Origin: Clostridia bacterium
GTDB taxonomy: Bacteria; Bacillota; Clostridia; Oscillospirales; CAG-272
Direction: 5' to 3'
Assembly: GCA_017540175.1 (NCBI GenBank)
Contig: JAFYBN010000077.1
Location: 1 to 52,936, forward strand
DNA: 52,936 nucleotides
Below are positions 8,800 to 17,642 of this stretch, in pieces; position 1 is the first letter of the stretch; each line of letters opens with the position of its first letter. Both the position numbers and the translations under genes were made by a program. The notes under the pieces are model-generated. The model worked only from the letters and a program-made list of their open reading frames with translations. It was not told the DNA's origin and made no database searches.

Positions 8800-11700
8800 A
8801 TGTATTTAAAATCACTTGAGCTGCACGGATTCAAATCCTTTCCGGACCGCACGGTTTTGAAGTTCTCGGGCGGCACGACCGTCATCGTCGGTCCGAACGG
8901 AAGCGGCAAGTCGAACATCACCGACGCCATGCGCTGGGTGCTCGGGGAGCTTTCCTCGAAGAACATCCGCGGAAGCAAAATGGAGGACGTGATTTTCGCA
9001 GGAGCGGACGACGTCAGGCCCATGAGCTTCGCGGAGGTCTCCGTGACCTTCGACGACAGTGCCGAGCCGCGGACTTTGCGCTGTCCTTACGAGGAAGTGA
9101 CCGTCACCCGCCGGTATTACCGCAGCGGCGACAGCGAATATTTCATCAATCGCAAAAAATGCCGTCTGCGCGACATCGTCGAGCTGTTTCTGAACACCGG
9201 CGTTGGGCGCGAGGGCTATTCCATCATCGGACAGGGGCGCATCGCCGAGATCATCTCGAAAAAGAGCGAGGATCGGCGCGGCGTCTTTGAGGAGAGCGCG
9301 GGCATTTCGCGTTTCCGCTGGCAGAAGAGCGAAAGCGAAAAGAAGCTCGCCGAAACCGAGGCGAACATGGAGCGCGTGGGCGACATCGAAAACGAACTCG
9401 CCGCGCGCGTCGGTCCCCTCGAAAAGGAAGCGGAAAAAGCACGCCGCTATCTGGATCTCTACGCGGAAAAGAAGAAAACGGATGTCTCCCTCTGGCTTTA
9501 CGACGAGGAGAGGCTGAAAACGGCGATCCGAAAGAGCGAGGAGGATACCGAGCTCTCCGCGCACGAGCTCGAAATGGCGCAGGATTCGCTCGGCGTCACC
9601 GCCGCTCAGATCGAACGGCTCTACGAGCAGTCCCACAGCAACAAGGAGGCTTCCCGCCGCAATTACGAGCAGACGACCGAGACGGTGAAGCGCATGAACG
9701 AAGCGCAGTCCGACGCGAAGGTTCTCGAGCGGGAGAGGATCCACGCCGAGAGCGCGCTCGAAGGCGAAAACAAGCTGATCGAAGCGGCTGAAAAGACCCG
9801 CGCGCAGGAGGCGGACCGCCTTGCCGCGGCGCGCGAGCGGATCGCGTCTCTCGACGCGGACGCCGCACAGATCCGTCAGGCGGCGGACGAGCTCTCCGAA
9901 AAGCTCGCCGTGCTCGAAAACGCTATCCGGGAGCGGGACGCCCTCCTCGAGAAGATGCTCGCCGACCGGCAGGAGAAGACCGAGGGGCTGAACGATCTCA
10001 GGGTCCGGCTCCGCGTGCTCGAAAACAGTGTGGCCGATCAGAAAAAGCGTTCCGCGACCATCGGCTCCGATATCGCGGGCTACCGGAAGGAAATCGAGGA
10101 GCTCGACAAGGTTTGCCGGGGAGCGGAGGAGCAGATCGAAAGCTACCGCGCGGCGATCCGGGAAATCGACGCCGCGGGTGAGAAAGCAGCCGAGGAGACG
10201 AAGGGTCTGCGCGACGAATACGTCGCGGCGGACGCGGAGGCGCGGGCCGCCCGCGCACAGCTCGATTCGCTCGACAGCCGCATCGCCGCGCTCGCTCGGA
10301 TGGAGGAGCACTTCGACGGCTACAACAACAGCGTCCGCTATGTGATGAGCGAGGCGCGGGACGGTCGGCTCACGGGCATCCGCGGACCGGTCTCGACCCT
10401 GATCACGGTTCCGAAGGAATACATCGTCGCCGTCGAGGTCACCCTCGGCGCGGCGCTGCAGAATATTGTCACAGACGACGAATACGCGGCAAAGCGCGCC
10501 ATCGAGGCGCTGAAGCGGTCGGGCTCCGGCCGCGCCACCTTCTATCCCCTGACGACGATCCGTCCGCAGGAGCGCGGACGCGACTACGACGGCATGGAGA
10601 GAGCGGCGGGCTTTATCGGCTGGGGGGACGAGCTGGTCTCCTCCGACGACGCTTACCGGCCGATCGTCAAATCCCTGCTCGCGCGCGTGGCGGTGTTCGA
10701 CACCCTCGATCACGCCATGGACGCGGCGAGAGCGCGGGGCTGGCGCGTTCGCGCGGTCTCCCTCGACGGCCAGCAGGTCAACGCGGGCGGCTCGCTCACG
10801 GGCGGGCAGGTGAAGCGGGACAGCGGCATGCTCTCGCGCGGCGCGCAGATCGCGGCCATGCGCAGGGACGAAGAAGCCGCGAAAAAAACGCTTTCCGATC
10901 TGCTCAAAAAGGTGAAAGCCGCGGAAGAAAAGATCGCCCTCGCCGAAACGGAAAGCCGGGAACGCGAAGAGCGCCGGGGTCTGATCGGCGCGCTGATCTC
11001 CGCGGAATCGGGCACCTTCGGCGACGCGGACAGCAGAAGGCGCGCGCTCGGCAAGCTCGTCTCGGATATGCTCGCGGATTCGGAAAACCTCGCCGCGACG
11101 GAGGCGAAGAGCGCGGACGACATCGCCGGCATGAAAAAACGCATCGAAGACGCGGAGCGCGAAATCGCGTCCCTCACGGACGAACGCGGCAAAATCGCCG
11201 CGCAGAGGGGCGAGGTGGAGCTTGACGCGTCTGAGATCACCGAAAAGCTCGGGGATATGAAGATCCGCCTCGCGGAGATCACGCGCGACCGGGAAGCGGC
11301 GCTCGCCGCAGCCGGGGAAACAGAGGAGCGGATCGCCGCCGCCGAGGCGGAGCTCGGACAGAGGCGGGACAACACCGAGGACTTTGACGCGAAGATCCGC
11401 GAGCTCGGCGAAAAAGCCGGGGCGCGCGGGAATGAGGCGGCACAGCTCTCGGCGCGGATCGACGCGCTGCGCGAACGGCAGAAAACGCTGGACGACGCGG
11501 GCGACGAGATCGAGAAGAAGATCACCGACCTCCGCGCCCTCGAAAAGGAGCAGACGGCGAAAAAGGAGCTCGTCTTCACGGCGCACTCGAAGAACGAGGC
11601 GAAGCTCGCCTCCCTCCGCTCGGACGAGGAAAAGCTCGCCGCACGGATGTGGGAGGATTACGAGCTGACCTACGCGACGGCGGTGCGCTACGCGGAGGAA

Positions 11701-12399
11701 AACGACTGCGGCGTGATCGCGGACGGCGAGCGGACGAAATACCAGACCCGGCAGAACGAGCTGAGAGGCAAGCTCCGCGCGCTCGGACACGTAAACGTCG
11801 ACGCCATCGAGGAATACAGCGAGGTGAAGGCGCGCTACGAGCAGATCCACACCCAGCTTGAGGACCTGCGCGCGTCGCGGGAAAATCTGATCCGCATCCT
11901 CGCCGGGATCGAGGACGACATGAAACGCCTCTTCCTCGACGCGTTCGGGAAGATCAATACCTATTTCGGCGAGGTGTTCCGCGAGCTCTTCGGGGGCGGG
12001 CACGCGGAGGTGATCCTCACCGATCCGGACAACGCCCTCGAATCGGGAATCGAAATCAACGCCGCGCCTCCCGGGAAGACGATCAAGAATCTGAGTCTTC
12101 TCTCCGGCGGGGAGCAGGCGTTCATCGCCATCGCGCTTTTGTTCGCGCTGATCAAGGTCAATCCGTCGCCGTTCTGCATCTTCGACGAGATCGAAGCCGC
12201 GCTCGACGAGGTGAACGTGAACCGTGTGGGGCGCTATGTGAAAAAGGTTGCCGAAAGCATGCAGATCATCATGATCTCCCACCGGCGGGGCACCATGGAC
12301 ATCGCCGACACCCTCTACGGCGTCACCATGCCGAAGAGCGGCGTGTCGAAGGTGTTCACCCTCGGGGCGGGAGAAGAGAAGGAAGCCGTTCTCGGCTAA
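8800..12399 (+). CDS. smc: Chromosome segregation protein SMC
   Basis: Condensin ATPase that organises and segregates the chromosome with ScpA and ScpB. 1199 residues. Walker A is GPNGSGKSN (31-39); two long charged coiled-coil arms (about 165-500 and 675-1030) flank a hinge at about 506-670 containing TGIRGPVSTLI and AGGSLTGG. The ABC signature LSLLSGGEQAF is near 1097 and Walker B FCIFDEIEAALD near 1125. All ATPase parts are present. AAGGAGAAA ahead of 8800 is the binding site. A near full-length open frame on the opposite strand is a composition artefact. Confidence 0.98.
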   Translation: MYLKSLELHGFKSFPDRTVLKFSGGTTVIVGPNGSGKSNITDAMRWVLGELSSKNIRGSKMEDVIFAGADDVRPMSFAEVSVTFDDSAEPRTLRCPYEEVTVTRRYYRSGDSEYFINRKKCRLRDIVELFLNTGVGREGYSIIGQGRIAEIISKKSEDRRGVFEESAGISRFRWQKSESEKKLAETEANMERVGDIENELAARVGPLEKEAEKARRYLDLYAEKKKTDVSLWLYDEERLKTAIRKSEEDTELSAHELEMAQDSLGVTAAQIERLYEQSHSNKEASRRNYEQTTETVKRMNEAQSDAKVLERERIHAESALEGENKLIEAAEKTRAQEADRLAAARERIASLDADAAQIRQAADELSEKLAVLENAIRERDALLEKMLADRQEKTEGLNDLRVRLRVLENSVADQKKRSATIGSDIAGYRKEIEELDKVCRGAEEQIESYRAAIREIDAAGEKAAEETKGLRDEYVAADAEARAARAQLDSLDSRIAALARMEEHFDGYNNSVRYVMSEARDGRLTGIRGPVSTLITVPKEYIVAVEVTLGAALQNIVTDDEYAAKRAIEALKRSGSGRATFYPLTTIRPQERGRDYDGMERAAGFIGWGDELVSSDDAYRPIVKSLLARVAVFDTLDHAMDAARARGWRVRAVSLDGQQVNAGGSLTGGQVKRDSGMLSRGAQIAAMRRDEEAAKKTLSDLLKKVKAAEEKIALAETESREREERRGLIGALISAESGTFGDADSRRRALGKLVSDMLADSENLAATEAKSADDIAGMKKRIEDAEREIASLTDERGKIAAQRGEVELDASEITEKLGDMKIRLAEITRDREAALAAAGETEERIAAAEAELGQRRDNTEDFDAKIRELGEKAGARGNEAAQLSARIDALRERQKTLDDAGDEIEKKITDLRALEKEQTAKKELVFTAHSKNEAKLASLRSDEEKLAARMWEDYELTYATAVRYAEENDCGVIADGERTKYQTRQNELRGKLRALGHVNVDAIEEYSEVKARYEQIHTQLEDLRASRENLIRILAGIEDDMKRLFLDAFGKINTYFGEVFRELFGGGHAEVILTDPDNALESGIEINAAPPGKTIKNLSLLSGGEQAFIAIALLFALIKVNPSPFCIFDEIEAALDEVNVNRVGRYVKKVAESMQIIMISHRRGTMDIADTLYGVTMPKSGVSKVFTLGAGEEKEAVLG

Positions 12400-12417
12400 A
12401 CGGCATCGGGAGAAACT

Positions 12418-13377
12418 ATGGGATTTTTAGACAAACTGAAAGCCGGTCTCTCAAGGACCAAGCAGGCCGTGTTCGGACAGTTCAACGACGTTGTGAAGAA
12501 CTTCCGCAAGGTGGACGAGGAACTGCTCGAGGAACTCGAGGAGGTCATGATCACGTCGGACATGGGCGCGGTGACCACGGAAAAGGTCCTCGACGAGCTG
12601 CGCGAGCGCATCAAAACGAAAAACATCAAGGACGCCGACGTCGTGAAGAACGAGCTTGCCGATATCCTCCGCTCCGAGATCGGTGAGGGCGCGCCGCTCG
12701 ACCTTTCGACCACACCGTCCGTCATCCTCGTGATCGGGGTCAACGGGGTGGGGAAGACCACTTCCATCGGCAAGATCGCGCATAACCTCAAACAGAGCGG
12801 CAAGAAAGTCATCGTCGCCGCCGCGGACACCTTCCGCGCCGCCGCCATCGAACAGCTTGCCGTGTGGTGCGAGCGCGCGGGCGTCGATCTCATCGCCCAG
12901 AAGGAAGGCGCGGACCCCGCTTCCGTGGTGTTCGACGCCATCGCCGCGGCGAACAAACGGCGCGCCGACGTGCTCATCATCGACACGGCGGGACGGCTGC
13001 ACAACAAGAGCAATCTGATGGAAGAGCTCGCGAAGATCAACCGCATCATCAAGCGCGAGCTGCCCGACGCCGCGCGCGAGACCCTGCTCGTGCTCGACGC
13101 CACGACGGGACAGAACGCCGTCATGCAGGCGAAGAAGTTCAAGGAAGCCGCGGACATCACCGGCCTTGTGCTCACGAAGCTCGATGGCACGGCAAAAGGC
13201 GGCGCGGTGTTCTCGATCAAGGAAGAGATCGACCTCCCGGTGAAATTCATCGGCGTGGGCGAGCAGATCGACGACATGCAGCCGTTCGACGCGCAGATGT
13301 TCGTCGACGCGCTGATGTGCGACGACGAGCGCGTCACCAACATCAACTGGGACGAGGAAAACTGGGAAGACGCATGA
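12418..13377 (+). CDS. ftsY: Signal recognition particle receptor FtsY
   Basis: SRP GTPase that docks ribosome-SRP complexes at the membrane. 319 residues: N domain (1-95), then G domain with GVNGVGKTT near residue 107, DTFRAAAIEQL, DTAGRLHNKSNLMEEL and TKLDGTAKGG. The acidic N-terminal A domain of enterobacterial FtsY is absent, leaving a short amphipathic start, as usual in Firmicutes. It follows smc by 18 nt and overlaps the next start by ATGA. Confidence 0.97.
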   Translation: MGFLDKLKAGLSRTKQAVFGQFNDVVKNFRKVDEELLEELEEVMITSDMGAVTTEKVLDELRERIKTKNIKDADVVKNELADILRSEIGEGAPLDLSTTPSVILVIGVNGVGKTTSIGKIAHNLKQSGKKVIVAAADTFRAAAIEQLAVWCERAGVDLIAQKEGADPASVVFDAIAAANKRRADVLIIDTAGRLHNKSNLMEELAKINRIIKRELPDAARETLLVLDATTGQNAVMQAKKFKEAADITGLVLTKLDGTAKGGAVFSIKEEIDLPVKFIGVGEQIDDMQPFDAQMFVDALMCDDERVTNINWDEENWEDA

Positions 13378-14054
13378 AAACGCTCGTTTTGGCATCCAAT
13401 AACCGGAAAAAAATCGCGGAACTTGAAACTTTTCTCGCCTCCGCGTCGTCTAAAGAGATAAGCGTCCGGTCCCTCGGCGAGATCGGATGGACACAAGAGA
13501 TCGAAGAAAACGGCTCCTCCTTCGAGGAAAACTCCCTCATCAAGGCGCGCGTTCCCGCTTCCCGCGGCTATATCGGCATCGCGGACGATTCGGGACTCGC
13601 GGTCGACTGCCTCGGCGGCGCGCCCGGCATTTACTCCGCGCGCTACTCGGGAGAGGGCACGGACGCCGCAAACCGGAAAAAGCTGCTCCGGGAGCTCGAC
13701 GGCGTCCCGGCCGAAAAACGGACGGCACGCTTCGTATGCGCGGCGTCCGCGGTCTTCCCGGAATGCTCCGGCATCGTCGTTCCCGAGGCGTGGCGCATCC
13801 CCGCTGAGCTTGCCGAAAAACTCGGCGTCGCGCCCGAGCGCGCGATGACGGTGCGCGGGGAATGCGAGGGCGTGATCCTCACCGAGGAACGCGGAGAAGG
13901 CGGCTTCGGCTACGACTCGCTGTTTTTCTACCCTCCCTTCGGTGGGACCTTCGCCGAAATCGAACAGGAAAAGAAGAATCTCGTCTCGCACAGAGGACGC
14001 GCCATGCGGGAATTCATGGCGCGCCTGACTGCGCTTCTGAACGAAGAAAGGTAA
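13374..14054 (+). CDS. rdgB: Non-canonical purine NTP pyrophosphatase (RdgB/HAM1 family)
   Basis: Hydrolyses dITP, ITP and XTP to monophosphates, keeping deaminated purines out of nucleic acids. 226 residues. Family motifs: LASNNRKKIAELE at the N-terminus, FEENSLIKAR, ADDSGLAVDCLGG and GEGGFGYDSLFFYPP. The start at 13374 overlaps the ftsY stop as ATGA; a longer upstream frame inside ftsY has no homology. The C-terminus SHRGRAMREF is typical. Confidence 0.95.
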   Translation: MKTLVLASNNRKKIAELETFLASASSKEISVRSLGEIGWTQEIEENGSSFEENSLIKARVPASRGYIGIADDSGLAVDCLGGAPGIYSARYSGEGTDAANRKKLLRELDGVPAEKRTARFVCAASAVFPECSGIVVPEAWRIPAELAEKLGVAPERAMTVRGECEGVILTEERGEGGFGYDSLFFYPPFGGTFAEIEQEKKNLVSHRGRAMREFMARLTALLNEER

Positions 14055-14058
14055 ATCC

Positions 14059-14358
14059 ATGCTAAGCGGAAAACAAAGAGCGACGCTGCGCTCCGCGGCG
14101 TCGAAGATCGACGCCATCTTCCAGATCGGCAAGGGCGGCGTCGGCGACGCCGCCGTCAAGTCCATCGGCGACGCGCTCGAAGCGAGGGAGCTCGTGAAGA
14201 TCACGGTGCTCGACAACACCGACATCGATCTGCGGCAGACCGCCGACGAGCTGGCCGCGCGGACGGGCTCGGAGGTCGTCTCCGTCATCGGGCGCAGGAT
14301 CATTTTGTTCAGAGTCTCCTCAAAACCCGAAAAGCGCGTGATCTCCGCCCTGCTCTGA
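14059..14358 (+). CDS. yhbY: YhbY/CRM-domain RNA-binding protein
   Basis: A 99-residue single CRM (CRS1-YhbY) domain: MLSGKQRATLRS, FQIGKGGVGDAAVKSI, ELVKITVLDN and IGRRIILFRVS. The family binds pre-50S ribosomal particles. It lies 4 nt after the ITPase gene and 1 nt before nadD, so it is part of the same operon. Full length. Confidence 0.93.
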   Translation: MLSGKQRATLRSAASKIDAIFQIGKGGVGDAAVKSIGDALEARELVKITVLDNTDIDLRQTADELAARTGSEVVSVIGRRIILFRVSSKPEKRVISALL

Positions 14359-14359
14359 G

Positions 14360-14977
14360 ATGGAACAGAAGAGGATCGGGATCTTCGGCGGGACCTTCGC
14401 GCCCCCCCACCTCGGGCACGTGCTCGCCGCCCGGGCGTATCTCGACGCCGTGAAGCCCGAGCGGCTGTATATCGTTCCCACGGGGATTCCGCCCCATAAG
14501 GTCGCCGAGGGCACTCCCGCGGCAAGGCTCGAAATGTGCCGCGCCGCGTTCGGGAATCTGCCCCGCACCGTGATCTCGGATTACGAGATCAAAAAAGAGG
14601 ACGTGAGCTATACCGTGCTGACGCTCGAGCATTTCGCCGAAAGCGGCGCGGCGCTCGATCTGCTCTGCGGAAGCGACATGTTTCTTTCGCTTTCGCGGTG
14701 GCGTCGTTCGCGGGACATCTTCCGCCTCGCGCGCATTGTCGGCGTCTCCCGCGGAACGGAGAACATCTCCCTGCTAGAAGAGAAAAAAGCCGAATACGAA
14801 GCGGCGTTCGGCGCGGACGTTCTCCTTCTGTACGCCGAACCGTACCCCCTGTCGTCCACGGAGATCCGCCGCCGCATCGCGGAGGGGAGCTCCCTCGAGG
14901 GCGGCCTGCCCGCTTCCGTGATCGAGATCGTGGAACGGGAACATCTTTACGCCGATGGAAAAAACGGATATGAATGA
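14360..14977 (+). CDS. nadD: Nicotinate-nucleotide adenylyltransferase
   Basis: Makes nicotinate adenine dinucleotide from NaMN and ATP in NAD synthesis. 205 residues. The nucleotidyltransferase signature GIFGGTFAPPHLGHVLAAR carries the HxGH motif, and PLSSTEIRRRIAEG carries the C-terminal SSTxIR motif. The 3' end overlaps yqeK by 23 nt, a common coupling of these two genes. Confidence 0.96.
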   Translation: MEQKRIGIFGGTFAPPHLGHVLAARAYLDAVKPERLYIVPTGIPPHKVAEGTPAARLEMCRAAFGNLPRTVISDYEIKKEDVSYTVLTLEHFAESGAALDLLCGSDMFLSLSRWRRSRDIFRLARIVGVSRGTENISLLEEKKAEYEAAFGADVLLLYAEPYPLSSTEIRRRIAEGSSLEGGLPASVIEIVEREHLYADGKNGYE

Positions 14978-15629
14978 ATGTGTTTGGACGGAAGAAAAGC
15001 TTTCCGAACTGCGGGAACGCGTCGCCCCCTATCTGACCGGGCAGAGACTGCGCCATACCCTTGCCGTCGAAAAGGAGATCGCGAAGCTCGGCGCACTCTA
15101 TCTTCCCGAAAAAACCGGCAAGCTGCGCGCCGCCGCCCTGCTTCACGATATCACAAAGAAGCTGGACGCAGAAAAACAGTTGCAAATCCTCGCGGAATCT
15201 GGTATAATGCCGGATGAGGCCGCCCGCCTCTCCCCCTCCGTCTTCCACGCGATGACGGGAGCGGTCACGGCGGAGAAGGAATTTCCCGAGGCCGACGGGG
15301 AGATCCTTGCGGGCATCCGGTGGCACACCACGGGACGGGCGGATATGACGGTCTTCGAATGCCTCGTCTATCTCGCCGACTATATTGAAGAAACAAGGAC
15401 CTTTGACGACTGCGTGAAACTGCGCCGCGATTTTTACGGCCGCCTTGAGAACAGCTCTGATCCGGCGGACGCGCTCACGGACACCATGATCGAATCTTTT
15501 GATCTGACGATTGCGGGACTCATCGGGGACGGGCTGCCGATTGCCCCCGAAACGGTCGCCGCGCGCAACAGTTTTCTTTTGAAAAAGAACCGACAAGCAT
15601 CGAGATCGGCAACGGAGGGACATGCATGA
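14955..15629 (+). CDS. yqeK: HD-domain hydrolase YqeK (symmetrical Ap4A hydrolase type)
   Basis: 224 residues. HD-domain metal ligands: RLRHTLAVEKE, ALLHDITKK, HAMTGA and IRWHTTGRADMT. YqeK proteins split Ap4A symmetrically to ADP and are regularly encoded between nadD and rsfS. Start: ATG 14955 or ATG 14970 (MNECVWTEEK); both are inside nadD, and the choice is uncertain. A promoter-like sequence lies within the gene at 15180-15208. The 3' end overlaps the next gene by ATGA. Confidence 0.93.
   Translation: MEKTDMNECVWTEEKLSELRERVAPYLTGQRLRHTLAVEKEIAKLGALYLPEKTGKLRAAALLHDITKKLDAEKQLQILAESGIMPDEAARLSPSVFHAMTGAVTAEKEFPEADGEILAGIRWHTTGRADMTVFECLVYLADYIEETRTFDDCVKLRRDFYGRLENSSDPADALTDTMIESFDLTIAGLIGDGLPIAPETVAARNSFLLKKNRQASRSATEGHA
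15180..15208 (+). promoter_or_regulatory. Candidate intragenic promoter in yqeK
   Basis: TTGCAA (15180-15185), 17-nt spacer, TATAAT (15203-15208), about 420 bases before the LCP gene. It could give the lytR-rsfS-leuS part of the operon its own transcript. The bases encode a variable part of YqeK (QLQILAESGIM), so coding constraint does not explain the match. Confidence 0.5.
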
Positions 15630-17185
15630 AACACGACGAACAAATCGACCGGGATATGCTCGGGCAGACGAAAAAACTGCCGGAGATCGTTCCGGAACCG
15701 AAGCGCGCCGAGGAGCCCCAAGGCGTCGACGAATCCTTTGATTTTGAAGATTTTGAGACCACCGACGCGGCCGTGGAAAGCGACGGCACGGACGAGGACG
15801 ACGTCTCCATGTATTATCCCGGAGACGAAGCCGAGGAAGAGCCCTCGCGCGTCCATACCTCCGGCAAGGAGAAGAAAAGCAAGCGCTCCGGCTCGCGTCT
15901 GACGGGCGGACAGATCGCCCTGATCGTCGCCGCCGTCGTTCTCTATACCGCCATCATCGCCATCATCGTCGGGTTTGCGACGAAACTGTTCACGCACAAG
16001 CCCGAGACGTCCTCGGAGATCCCCTTTGACACCGAACCGGTCGTGACCGACCGGCCCACCGGCGACGTTCCTCCGCTCGACGATCCGGTAACTCCTCCCT
16101 CCGGCACGGAACAGAATCCCGATGCTCCGGGCGAGCCGGTCGATAAAACGAACCCGGGCGAGGAGCCGGCGAAGACGGGAGAGGGAGACAGCGCGGGCAC
16201 CGGCACGGATTCGCAGAGCGGCAGCGGGTACACGCCGATCGACGGACTGTACAACGTCCTCGTCGTCGGCATCGACCAGGAGGCACATCTCGCGGACGTG
16301 ACCATGCTCGTCAACGTCAACACGAAGGACAACTCCATCACGGTCATGCAGATCCCGCGCGACACCCTCATCACCACGGGCGTCACCACCAACAAAATCA
16401 ACGCGCAGTTCCCCTCGCTCATGAACGTTGCCTACCATTCCGGCGTCTCGAACGCGACTCTCAGCGCGCTCTCGGATTACGCGAGAATGCTTGAAAAGAG
16501 CCTGTGCGTGAAGATCCACAACGCGGTCGTCGTCTCTCTCGAGGGCTTCCGCGGGATCGTGGACGCGGTCGGCGGCGTGGATATCTACGTGCCGGGCCCC
16601 ATGTATTACGAGGATCCCGAGCAGGATCTCTATATCTCCATCAAAGAGGGCTATACCTGGATGGACGGTGCGACCGCGGAGGGCTTCGTCCGGTTCCGCT
16701 CCGGCTACGTGCAGGGCGACCTCGGACGCGTCAACGCGCAGAAGATCTTCCTCACCGCGCTCTACTCGAAGGTGCTCCAGAAGGTCAAGTCGCTCGACGT
16801 CGCCTCCATCACGGCGCTCGCCAATCAGGTGATCAAGTACACCACGACCGATATGTCCGTCGCGGACATGGTGTTCTACGTGAGATCCTTCGCCAACATC
16901 GGCATGGAAAGCGTGACCATGCTCACCATGCCGGGCGATATGGAGAACTCCGGGAATTACTACGTGATGAACCGCTCGCGCACCCTCGGCGTCATCAACC
17001 AGCACTTCAACATTTACAGCAAATCCATCGAGAATTCGATTTTCGATCCGAAATACATGTTCTGCTTCACCAATCTGCAGTATATCTGCGACGTGTATTT
17101 CTCTTCCGCCGAGTCCGCCTACAGCGCGGAGTACAACGCGGACAAAATCAGCCAGAACAATATTCCGATTCCATTCAACAACTGA
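15626..17185 (+). CDS. LytR-CpsA-Psr (LCP) family wall-polymer ligase
   Basis: LCP proteins transfer wall teichoic acid or other glycopolymers from lipid carriers to peptidoglycan on the outer face of the membrane. 519 residues: acidic cytoplasmic N-terminus (1-90), one transmembrane helix (about 94-122), a Pro/Thr/Glu/Asp-rich linker to about 205, then the LCP domain (about 210-430) with VGIDQEAHLADVTMLV, IPRDTLITT, VDAVGGVDIYVPG and VRFRSGYVQGDLGRVNAQ. The conserved Arg and Asp residues that bind the pyrophosphate lipid are present. It overlaps yqeK by ATGA and precedes rsfS. Confidence 0.93.
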   Translation: MKHDEQIDRDMLGQTKKLPEIVPEPKRAEEPQGVDESFDFEDFETTDAAVESDGTDEDDVSMYYPGDEAEEEPSRVHTSGKEKKSKRSGSRLTGGQIALIVAAVVLYTAIIAIIVGFATKLFTHKPETSSEIPFDTEPVVTDRPTGDVPPLDDPVTPPSGTEQNPDAPGEPVDKTNPGEEPAKTGEGDSAGTGTDSQSGSGYTPIDGLYNVLVVGIDQEAHLADVTMLVNVNTKDNSITVMQIPRDTLITTGVTTNKINAQFPSLMNVAYHSGVSNATLSALSDYARMLEKSLCVKIHNAVVVSLEGFRGIVDAVGGVDIYVPGPMYYEDPEQDLYISIKEGYTWMDGATAEGFVRFRSGYVQGDLGRVNAQKIFLTALYSKVLQKVKSLDVASITALANQVIKYTTTDMSVADMVFYVRSFANIGMESVTMLTMPGDMENSGNYYVMNRSRTLGVINQHFNIYSKSIENSIFDPKYMFCFTNLQYICDVYFSSAESAYSAEYNADKISQNNIPIPFNN

Positions 17186-17199
17186 CAGGAGGACAAACC

Positions 17200-17616
17200 A
17201 TGGACAGCGAAAAGACCAAGCTCCCGATCGAAGAAAACCTGACGAAGGAAGCCCTCGCGGATCCGAAAACGCTCGCGGAATTCATCGTCTCCGTGCTTGA
17301 TTCGAAAAAAGCGCGCGACATCCGCCTCCTCCACGTCGAAGACCGCACGATCATCGCCGACTATTTCGTGATTTCGACGGGCTCCTCCCGCACGCAGATC
17401 CGTTCCTTCGCGGACGAGATCGAATTCAAGCTCTCCTCCTACGGCGTCGCTCCCCACCACATTGAGGGCGCGGACACCGGCGTCTGGGTGCTCGAGGACT
17501 TCGGTACGGTCATCGTACACCTCTTCACGCCCGAGGGAAGGGAATTCTACAACCTCGAAAAGCTCTATCAGGACACCACCGAGCACGATATTTCCGCGCT
17601 CATTACGGAAGACTAA
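17200..17616 (+). CDS. rsfS: Ribosome silencing factor RsfS
   Basis: Binds L14 on the 50S subunit and blocks subunit joining when nutrients fall. 138 residues, starting MDSEKTKLPIEENL. Family motifs: ARDIRLLHVEDRTIIADYFVI, split here by position into ARDIRLLHVED and IADYFVISTGSS, plus WVLEDFGTVIVHLF. Start ATG 17200 has AGGAGG at 17187-17192. The frame remains open upstream through the LCP gene but shows no homology there. Confidence 0.95.
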   Translation: MDSEKTKLPIEENLTKEALADPKTLAEFIVSVLDSKKARDIRLLHVEDRTIIADYFVISTGSSRTQIRSFADEIEFKLSSYGVAPHHIEGADTGVWVLEDFGTVIVHLFTPEGREFYNLEKLYQDTTEHDISALITED

Positions 17617-17642
17617 ATCAACAGACATAAGGAAGTCAGCTT

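Noticed and set aside
8812-12282. 1156-codon open frame antisense to smc
   Set aside because: All SMC motifs are on the + strand. High GC at third positions removes stops on the opposite strand; the antisense product is low-complexity.
12864-14054. Long 396-codon version of the ITPase frame
   Set aside because: The extra N-terminal part overlaps ftsY and has no homology; the ATG at 13374 gives a complete family-length protein with ATGA coupling.
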